A DNA stretch of 64,000 nucleotides from Pagrus major (Eukaryota; Chordata; Actinopteri; Spariformes; Sparidae): positions 22,082,665 through 22,146,664 of the forward strand of contig NC_133221.1 in NCBI RefSeq assembly GCF_040436345.1. The letters run 5' to 3'. The notes under the pieces were generated by a model that ran no database searches, was not told where the DNA came from, and saw only the letters and a list, made by a program, of their open reading frames with translations. The position numbers and the translations under genes are program-made. Below, one piece after another: positions 56,501 to 64,000 of the stretch (the stretch's first letter is position 1; each line of letters starts with the position of its first letter).

Positions 56501-57386
56501 CATTCTCCCAGTCCCACTATTACCTGGCTCTCTACCGCTTCAAGGCCATAGAGAAAGACGACCTCGACTTCCAGTACGTTTGAAAGATGCAAATATTTAC
56601 ATTAATTACATAAGGTAATTGTTAAACTTAAAGCAGTGATAAAAAAAAATATATGACTGTGTATGTTGCTTGTGTATCAGCCCTGGTGATCGGATCACAG
56701 TTCTGGATGACTCCAATGAGGAGTGGTGGAGGGTGAGTTTGACTTCATCACTTCTTGATTTATTTAGCTTTCATTTGATCATTTAAATGTGTTGTTTCAC
56801 TTTTTTGTCAAATTTTTCTAAAGTTTCTGTGGAGGATGAACTCAAAGTCTGTTGCCTCTCTATTTTCAGGGAAAGATGGGGGAGAAGACAGGCTACTTCC
56901 CGACCAACTACCTCATTAAAGTGCGTGCGTCGGAAAGGGTTTTCAAGATAACGCGCGCCTTTGTCGGGAACAGAGAGATGGGGCAAATCACACTGAAGAA
57001 AGATCAGGTAACAACGCTAATGTGTGTGAGTTTGTGTTTAATTAAACAACATGAATAAAATGTAAAAGCAACAGATGAGTAACATCATTACATCAACCTG
57101 CTGCCCAAGTAGTTTGACAATCTTGTTGTTTGACTACCAAAATTGTTGTACCCTCAGTGTCCACACGTACAAATGTTTCCTGCTGCAGCAATCATTCTGT
57201 AGCAGCCTTAGTGAGGATGTATCAAGCTGATACTGATGCTGGGATGTTAAGCTGTGCTGCTGTCACTCTGTGTTTCAGATTGTGGTGAAGAAAGGAGATG
57301 AGAAAGGTGGCTATTTGAAGGTCAGCACTGGACGCAAGCTGGGCTATTTCCCTGCTGATCTGCTGGAGGAGATCACTGTGACATAA
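53551..57386 (+). CDS. stac3: SH3 and cysteine-rich domain protein 3 (STAC3), 11 coding exons, 332 aa
   Basis: STAC3 is the skeletal-muscle adaptor that links the voltage-sensing calcium channel CaV1.1 to the ryanodine receptor at triads; its loss blocks excitation-contraction coupling. Exons: 53551-53558, 54096-54174, 54954-55107, 55254-55351, 55520-55580, 55731-55828, 55992-56061, 56288-56337, 56491-56573, 56681-56732, 56870-57007, 57279-57386, the first holding only MDQ. All junctions are GT-AG and in frame, 999 bases in all. An acidic N-terminal segment (about 35-46) precedes a C1 zinc domain (59-109: HKFKDH, CDVC, CKNC, H..C). A Glu/Lys-rich linker follows, then SH3-1 (about 212-268, with SNEEWWRGK) and SH3-2 (about 274-332, with ALYRF-like AFVGNR and [10 protein letters not shown]). 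The start has a near-perfect Kozak context (CACCATGG). Human STAC3 is 364 aa; the difference lies mainly in the N-terminus and linker. Counting the tiny first exon there are 12 coding pieces. Confidence 0.96.
54560..54815. repeat. dispersed teleost repeat in a stac3 intron
   Basis: Blocks tactggcatctagcaatgaggt, gagccagtgtttgttttgtt, acatggcagactctat, agaggacccactccct, ggttcattctaaggtaac and gattatacactaatg occur in the order of a very common percomorph element. The copy appears truncated on the right, and no terminal repeat pair is left. Confidence 0.5.
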
Positions 57387-58440
57387 AAACAACAATATGC
57401 AGTGGAAGAGCCTGCAACCAACACACTTCACAGCACAAATTGGAGACATCACTGTTTGCAATTGTCTATATTTGTTACATAAACAATACACATGTATTGT
57501 GATGAAGCAAGAGAAAGGAGAGATTAATAATAATGGTTGAAAAACAATTTCATTAATACGTACATTGAAATGTTGCTAAGAGACAATCAGGTTATGTCCT
57601 GGCTTTAATGTGATTAGCATTGTCATACAAATGGTCACATGCTTTAAGAAACTAAACTACCTGCTATTTATAGCGAGCCATGTTGAGTGGGAGACAAAGG
57701 TCATAAATCATAATAATTAATCGATACGAAAGTAGACACAAGATTGAAGACATGCATCAATATATTTCTAAATCAATTTGACTAAACACTTTTCAAAATA
57801 AGCAGTCATGTTTATTAACAAATTACACTGCTTATTAGGTATGATATGTTAATTAATTGAAATGGTATTAAAAATATGGTATTAATATAACTTTTAAAAT
57901 CATAATGGTTATTGTCAAATAAATATCTAATGGAATTTTTGTTCCCGTTAGCAAGGCTCTCTAGGTCCTTTATACAGTAGTTACATAAATAGAGGCTTCA
58001 AAGTCATTTAATCATGTACATAGGAATGTAAACAGTGCAAAGATCAGGATCCTAGATTGAGCTTGCACATAATACAATCAATACTGCTCACAATGGTTTC
58101 AAATGTTTGCACTAATTGCTGCTGATAAAATTAGCCGAATGCCTCTCTAGGTATAAAGTATAAATGTTTCAAATATTAAACCTGAAGTGCACTTAAAAAG
58201 TCTGTGTGAAACTTTCTTTAAAATGTTTCCATAAAGTCTGTATCGTATTTTAAACCAAAGAAGACAAAGAGAGATGCAGAAGAACCTCTCTTGATGGAAG
58301 CAGTCATGCAGTATGTGCAGTACAGCACCACTTTCTGTACTTCAGTACTGTTGCTGCTTAAATTATCCATGAATTTAAGTTCACATCACATCCTTCCTTG
58401 TGCAAATATCCATACAAATAAAGTGTAATTTGCATCATCA
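57387..58440 (+). other. stac3: stac3 3' UTR
   Basis: AT-rich non-coding sequence after the stop codon. AATAAA occurs at 57918-57923 and, followed by GTGTAATTTG, at 58417-58422. The second is the better distal signal and puts the transcript end near 58440. Confidence 0.55.
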
Positions 58441-58489
58441 CTGACAGCCAACTATAAAAAAAACTAAAAAAACAATGCAAAACACACAC

Positions 58490-58896
58490 ATAGTCTTCTT
58501 TGTCTTTTGTTCTTTATTGCAACACATCCACCAAATTATATAAATTAAAATTTAAGATGCTACATACTGTGTATACTGTGACTGTCAAAAATCCAGTGCA
58601 GTGTGTCTGACAACAAGGTGTCCAGTGTAAGAAAGGCAAACTTTTAACCTTAGTGGAAAATCTGCATACATCTCTACAGTATTTAGATCAGCTTCTTCTA
58701 CTATCATCACCAGATCATTCACATTTTAAAGGAAACTTAACACTATAAATCCAGCTTTATACATATAGTTTTGCCCTATTTGTGTCAGTTTCTTTTTGCA
58801 ACCTTAATCCAAAGTTTGAACAATGGCATGTCAAGCATCGATGTGACAAAGAGAGAAGCATATTTTAAGACAAGCAGTAACATGACAAAACTACAG
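58490..58896 (-). terminator. 3' UTR and poly(A) signal of the hAT-like gene
   Basis: On the minus strand the stop codon at 58897-58899 is followed by about 380 bases and then AATAAAG (forward 58511-58517). After it comes a GT-rich stretch (TATGTGTGTGTTTTG on the minus strand), the arrangement expected of a working polyadenylation site. Confidence 0.55.
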
Positions 58897-60897
58897 TTAT
58901 TGACATTTTTCCAAATTGTACTTGGTGAATACCAGCTGTGGCACATGGACAGGGACAAGTCTGTCATCTGGAGCTACAGCATCCTCTCCTGTGCTCAAGA
59001 GCCTCTCAGAGGAGACACTTGTGGGCGGGCAGGCCAAATATTTGATTGCGACTCGAGCCAGTGCAGGACACTGTTCCATCTTTGCAGACCAGTATGAAAT
59101 CACTGGGTCGCAGGCCAGTGACTGTGTGTTGCTCTCTGCCAGGTAGCACTCGACCAAACCTGACGATGTCACAGTCTTCATATTACTTGCTGTAAGACTC
59201 TGCATTGCGCCCCAGAAGAGACTTGTTGGCTTGCTGCTGGTGCCCTCTGATTCTAGCACCATACCTGATGAAGAGTCAGCTTCACCTACTGAAGGAATGC
59301 TGTCCTGCTCCAACAATTCGTCGACCTCCTCTGCAACAGCAGCTTTCAATCTATCAAAATCCAGCTTGCTGAGCAGTGCCATGGGCATGATTTTAAATCT
59401 GGGATCCAGGAGTGTTGCTTTAAAATAGGCGTTGGTGGACGTTTCAAAGACATGCTGAAAGTGTTCCTCAAGGTGGATCTGCAGTAAGCCAACAAGCTTA
59501 TGAATCTCCAGCAGGTCACTCACATCCTTATTTGCTTTAAGTTCGTTCAGTGCAGCTCTGAGGGCCTGGATGCATGGAATCACAGAGGAAATAGATGTAT
59601 CATCTTGGCACACCGTGTGTGTTGCTTCCTCAAAAGGCTCCAGGACTTTGACTACGTCCTCCATCAAAGTCCACTGACTGTCTGAGACAGACTTACCAAG
59701 GTCCATCTCTGTGGACATGGCAGTCAGTGCCTTCTTCTGCTCCAGCAGGCGCTGCAGCATGAACAACACGGTGTTCCACCTGGTCGGCACATCATGAACT
59801 AAGGAAGACACGGCAAGGCCAAGTTGCTCCTGTAGCTCATGCAGCTTAGCTTTGGATTCATTTGACATATGCACAGTTTTGGTAATTTGTCTTGCAGTGT
59901 TGATTACACTAACCACACCATGGCACTCTTCAATAGCACCTGTGACGATCAAGTGTAGGGAGTGAGCCATGCATCTAATGTGCACATAGCCGCTGTCTGA
60001 CATGGTTTTCACCATATTGCAAGTGTTGTTAGTGACAAAGAACCCAACAGTAAATCTTCTTGGAACCATATTTTGCCACTCTTCAACAAGATCCTGGAGG
60101 TGTTGCAAGATTTCTGCAGGAGTGTACTCTGTATCGATGACCTTCATATTGAGCAACACACTTACACGTTTAAGTGTCGCAGTCCCACCTCCGGATACCT
60201 CCTGTACAAACCAATGTCCTGTTAGAGACACGAAGGAGAACTTTCCAGTCCAAATATCAGCTGTGCAGTGCACAACACTGCCCTCAATGTTCTCAAGGTT
60301 CTCTTGCACTTTAGTTTTTACTCTTTGGTGAAGCTCCGGGACAACTTTGGTGCTGAACTGCATGCCTGTGGGAAGTGTATAACGAGGTGCCACCACATTC
60401 ATAAGTTTACAGAAGCCTTTGTTCTCCACAAATGAATATGGCAAAAGATCCATGCAAATCATTTCACCCACAGTTTCAGTGATTGTCTGGGTCATTGGAT
60501 GATTTGGCTGATCAAGGGTTTCAGACGATCGATTCTGGAAAACAAGCGGTGCAAAGGGAAGTAAGGCATGAGGGGAAGGGGTTGGCTGTGGTCTCCTGCC
60601 GCACTGAGTGCTACGAGTGCCTCCTACATTGTGATGTTTGTAATGCATATGGTTGTGCATCGTACTGGTGGTTAGATGTCCTAAATCCTTGCCTCTGCTC
60701 ACAACTCTCTTGCATATGTTGCACACCACCTTGGTCACATCATCATCACAGGTGGTAAAATATTTCCAGATTGCACTCTTCCTCCTGTGTTTTTTTGCTG
60801 GTGGCGTGTCACTCACTGCTTGCTGTTGATCACTAGCAGCAGCATCAGTGTCACAGTCTGTGAAGACCTCAATCTTTACAATATCAAAAGCATCCAT
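58897..60897 (-). CDS. ZBED/hAT-transposase-like protein, intact single coding exon, 666 aa
   Basis: An uninterrupted frame encodes a BED zinc finger (about 41-88; C59, C62, H83, H88), an RNase-H-like transposase core and the C-terminal hAT dimerisation region (about 596-666, with YLACPPTSVSSERLLS). Family marks include CTADIWTG (D214) and the CMAH motif (309-312). Where hAT enzymes read VTDN, this protein reads VTNNTCNM (N290), which should remove a metal-binding aspartate. A good acceptor, TCATCCTGTGCAG|TCATGG, lies two bases before the chosen ATG (60895-60897), implying an upstream untranslated exon; the frame does continue 13 codons upstream of this ATG without a stop. I found no flanking CAGGG-type terminal repeats. 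It could be a ZBED1-like host gene derived from a transposon or a recently inactivated hAT copy. The neighbour stac3 converges on it. Confidence 0.85.
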   Translation of the reverse strand: MDAFDIVKIEVFTDCDTDAAASDQQQAVSDTPPAKKHRRKSAIWKYFTTCDDDVTKVVCNICKRVVSRGKDLGHLTTSTMHNHMHYKHHNVGGTRSTQCGRRPQPTPSPHALLPFAPLVFQNRSSETLDQPNHPMTQTITETVGEMICMDLLPYSFVENKGFCKLMNVVAPRYTLPTGMQFSTKVVPELHQRVKTKVQENLENIEGSVVHCTADIWTGKFSFVSLTGHWFVQEVSGGGTATLKRVSVLLNMKVIDTEYTPAEILQHLQDLVEEWQNMVPRRFTVGFFVTNNTCNMVKTMSDSGYVHIRCMAHSLHLIVTGAIEECHGVVSVINTARQITKTVHMSNESKAKLHELQEQLGLAVSSLVHDVPTRWNTVLFMLQRLLEQKKALTAMSTEMDLGKSVSDSQWTLMEDVVKVLEPFEEATHTVCQDDTSISSVIPCIQALRAALNELKANKDVSDLLEIHKLVGLLQIHLEEHFQHVFETSTNAYFKATLLDPRFKIMPMALLSKLDFDRLKAAVAEEVDELLEQDSIPSVGEADSSSGMVLESEGTSSKPTSLFWGAMQSLTASNMKTVTSSGLVECYLAESNTQSLACDPVISYWSAKMEQCPALARVAIKYLACPPTSVSSERLLSTGEDAVAPDDRLVPVHVPQLVFTKYNLEKCQ

Positions 60898-60899
60898 GA

Positions 60900-62450
60900 C
60901 TGCACAGGATGAGGACAGGTTAACTTTTAACAACAATAAAAATCATCAGCTTACAGGATACATTTCACACATGGTCGATATGCATGTGATCTTCCTCTGG
61001 TTCACTTGTCCTACTAGCTTGAAAATAAAAAAACCGTCCATGAGTTTTGTTTTGTTTGTTTTTCCACCCGGCTTATAGTCGCTCCTCCTCTCCTCTCCCC
61101 GGCTGGTACACTGGACGGACAGCTGTGGTGCGACTCTCAATGGCAGGGACGTACACAATAAATCAATGAACAAAAACAGTAAACTCTCCTGCAGACCGAC
61201 TGAGCCAGAGAGTGGGCAATCTCGCGTTTAAATGGAGTTCGACATTTTGTTTTCCCTCCCTCTGTTTTGCTTCCCTTTTCCAAATTCTTCTTCTCTTTCT
61301 TGCACTTTCCTGCAGATGTCGTGCTGCTGCTGCTGCTGCCACCCACAGGCTTCCTGGTGAAATGCAGCTACTCCACTCGTATCCCATAATCGAGTCACAC
61401 AATCACGGAGTTTAATTACACATTTTGAACTCGCTGTTTGTTGAAGTTCCTTAAAGCATTTTTAAATGTTGACATTCAACAAAAATGTTATTTACATAGG
61501 TTTCACGTGTATTTCTGCTGCCACAGACACGTATAAGTTGATATGATGTCTGCTTTTATAAATATATTTTGAGAGTTTTGTTATGAGGATTTGGTGATGT
61601 GAAAATTCATGTCATATAAAACTTGAATATTTGTTATTGTAAACTTCACAGCCACTGCTCTGCCTGCAGGATATTTCGAGGTGGCTAAAGAAAGGAGGAT
61701 TCAGCTTTGGTGCCAGTAAAACTGAAAGTTTGAATCTCTGCAAGCCAGCACGTATAACTTTTACATACAACTGTCGAGAAGTCAGAACCAAAGCGTGAAA
61801 TCAAATATATTTCCACTCATTGATATGAGGGAACAGTGGACGGTAGTTAGGGATTATTTGGAAGCGTGCGCTCTCTTGTGGCCATGTGCACGTAAATCAA
61901 TGACTACTCTGTATGACTACTCTGAAGACTGTTTACTGTAAATCAAACTATTCTTTCGTGTCATTTGGGTATGAGATACTACAAATATGAGGTCCGTATG
62001 TTTAAAGGACAAACATCAACGATGTTGATATGTTGTGCCACAATCGTCGACAACTTAATTGTTCAACCTCCTGGCGATGAGTGTCATCTTTAAAGTTCCA
62101 TTAAAGTTACTTATTTTTCACAGAAATAGGAAGCCCCACTTTCGCAGGGCATCAAAAAATTGATTGAAACTCTTATTGATCCTCTCCACGGAAATCTTTA
62201 GTAAAAGGCGAAAGATTTATACGATCTGAAGAGAATCAAGAGTGTACTGAAGGTTTGGCGTCGAAGTGTCCCACCCCATTCTCCGCCTTATGATCCTTGC
62301 TTACGGTTCACTACACTCGCATAGCAGTGCTGAAATTAATTATACACAATGTAAACCTTCTACAACGCAGTCTTACAGTAATCACACAAAGACGCCGTGG
62401 GTGAGAGATAAATACAAATAGTTTAGCTTGTAACCATCACATGTGCGCTA
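60900..62450. other. upstream region of the hAT-like gene; no coding exon recognised
   Basis: A purine/pyrimidine-skewed, GC-richer stretch at 61070-61400 may hold its first exon and promoter. On the minus strand a donor-like TTGT|GTACGT occurs near 61153, but this is weak. The remainder to 62450 is AT-rich without frames of interest. Confidence 0.35.
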
Positions 62451-62577
62451 TGCATTGTGGGGACTTGGCGAACATGACCACGCCTCCTTTTTCTTATCTA
62501 TCGCTTCTAAGATTACAAAAACCCGTCCTTTTGTCTTTCTTCACACGTTTTAGTAACTCTTGAACAAACCGATGAGG
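62440..62577 (+). promoter_or_regulatory. candidate promoter and first exon with start codon (partner exons outside the window)
   Basis: A GCATTGTGGG word (62453-62462) fits the ZNF143/Staf-type core CCCANNATGC on the other strand. About 70 bases on is a pyrimidine-rich start-like run (ccttttgtctttcttc), then AACAAACCGATGAG|GTACGA, an ATG directly before a consensus donor. This layout is typical of short housekeeping or ribosomal-protein first exons. No following exon is visible to 64000, so identity is unknown. Confidence 0.25.
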
Positions 62578-62579
62578 TA

Positions 62580-63240
62580 CGATGTTTTTATGAATGAACA
62601 CAAACAGCGTTCCCGTTCTTTTCGAGCATTTCCTCGCACGCATGCGCACACATAACAGAGATTACGTTTGTGTCAAGGGACTAATGTTACGGTTGCAGAG
62701 TACCCGGAACTTCACTCTCATCTCATCTATTTCTGGCTGGCTGCACACTTCACGGCCACATATTTTAATATATTAACATTTTCACAACAATGTCTAAACG
62801 TACTTAATTTGTATTCCTTTTAAGACTTCAAAATCATCACTTGTAAACAAAAAAGAATGATATACGCATTTATAAACGACATATAGGGCAGCCTCCACCC
62901 AGAAACATCCTCTATCAAAGTAATTTAGATGTAAGTACACTCATGTAGGTGTCCCTGGGTGTACAGATGATAATGTCCCCATTACAAATGTCAATACTGA
63001 ACACTGTCCTAGGAGTTAATACACAATTATACACAAGACTCTGGAGTACAGCATGGACATTATTCACAAGAGGCTTTCAAATTTAGAAGGACATCAACTG
63101 CACAGTGGCATGTTTCTGTGAACACTGAAGCTTTTCTCCCTCAATACACTGAGCCTACAGGAACTGCAGCTGAACTTCTTCCTCGCCCCCGTACAGCTGA
63201 ACTACCTCAGTTTGCGCATACTGTAACTTGACAGTTAATA
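62580..63240. other. no gene recognised
   Basis: Non-coding AT-rich sequence without recognisable repeats or exons. Confidence 0.35.
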
Positions 63241-63244
63241 GTCC

Positions 63245-63453
63245 TGGTGGCTAGACTATCACTCCTTTGCTGTATGTGTTTTTTTTATCATTACATTCTA
63301 TTCATGCTCTTAAATTCTTGTTTACATTTTCTTTTTTATACTTTTGTATTATATGTTTGTTTTTGTGTTTTTTATGTGTCCTATAAGCTACTGGATGTCT
63401 ACATTTCCCTTGGGATCAATAAAGTATCCATCCATCCATCCATCCATCCATCA
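63245..63453 (+). repeat. non-LTR retrotransposon 3' tail with (TCCA)n
   Basis: A T-rich stretch leads into acatttcccttgggatcaataaagtatcc and then six to seven TCCA units (63426-63453). This ending with a tetranucleotide tail is the usual 3' end of a teleost LINE family. The 5' part is too diverged or truncated to show coding sequence. Confidence 0.6.
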
Positions 63454-64000
63454 TCCTTGTACCACCCCAACCTGGTAAAACCTGTAGCCTACACAAAACT
63501 ACAAATTTCCCCCCTCAGTAAGGTCGTTATAACAATGACAATAAAATAGTAGCTTACTTTATTATAAAATGTATTTATTGTAAAATTGCAACCTACACGT
63601 CTAGTAAAAACTGGTAGCGTTAGCTTCCAATAGATGGCGCTGCTCTCCCATAGAGACATCTAAACTATGATGTAAGCCTATTTGCTCGTTTGCGTGCCAT
63701 AAACCATTACATACAATATATCCTCGAGTTATAGATATATGTAAAACTATATGTAGTTTTGCTAACCAATGCGTTTGAATCAACTATGTGTGTCACAGAC
63801 AGGTCACAAATAAACAGAAGTCAAACTATGCAAACACATCTGGGACTAAGGTAACGTTGCTAAAGATATTTTCAGAAAGCGGATTTCCTTATGAAATATA
63901 CTTTGGCATTACCGTGTTTTGAAGAGCTGTTAACAATCCCCAAACACTCTTCTTTTCTTCAGGCACAACCCTCCTTAAATTGTACACAAAAACTTGAACT
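63454..64000. other. no gene recognised
   Basis: AT-rich non-coding sequence to the window end. Nothing identifiable. Confidence 0.35.

Noticed and set aside
62560-64000. RPL41 gene suggested by ATGAG|gt
   Set aside because: The highly basic remainder of that tiny protein was looked for to the window end and not found; the resemblance is five bases only.

Overview
The window looks like nuclear DNA of a ray-finned, probably percomorph, fish. The genes have many short exons with GT-AG introns. Introns and spacers are packed with short repeats of types I associate with teleosts (TTAA-flanked MITEs, fold-back elements, (AC)n runs). The gene order kif5a - mbd6 - stac3 matches a block of human chromosome 12q13. 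No prokaryotic, organellar or plasmid signature and no CRISPR array was seen. No retrovirus, LTR-element or Polinton remnant was recognised either.

Layout. Positions 1-9.6 kb hold no protein gene I can support. They carry a 2 kb palindromic minisatellite inside a TTAA element (3003-5343), an intron-containing tRNA-Arg(UCU) gene (5539-5630, minus), an (AC)n run, a 774 bp fold-back MITE (8239-9012) and a CpG-rich candidate first exon (9596-9835, minus) whose partner exons must lie left of the window. From 11.9 to 33.3 kb on the minus strand lies kif5a, kinesin-1 heavy chain. I could lay out all 28 coding exons, which join in frame to a 1,039-residue protein. From about 35.3 to 50.5 kb, also minus, lies an MBD5/MBD6-type gene, called mbd6 from synteny: 11 coding exons, 1,676 residues, plus two 5' untranslated exons. 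From 52.7 to 58.4 kb on the plus strand lies stac3, the muscle excitation-contraction coupling adaptor: 11 coding exons, 332 residues. Convergent with it, on the minus strand at 58.5-60.9 kb, is an intact single-exon ZBED/hAT-transposase-like gene of 666 residues. The last 3 kb is mostly featureless apart from a candidate promoter/first exon near 62.5 kb and a retrotransposon tail ending in (TCCA)n near 63.4 kb.

The genes do not form a pathway. kif5a drives axonal transport, mbd6 is a chromatin factor, and stac3 couples the muscle voltage sensor to calcium release. They are neighbours by conserved synteny. The points most worth a second look are the palindromic higher-order minisatellite, the conserved penultimate kif5a exon (the counterpart of the human exon whose skipping causes ALS), and the hAT-like gene whose VTDN-type catalytic aspartate reads as asparagine although the frame is open. 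I found nothing I can defend as a wholly new biological system.
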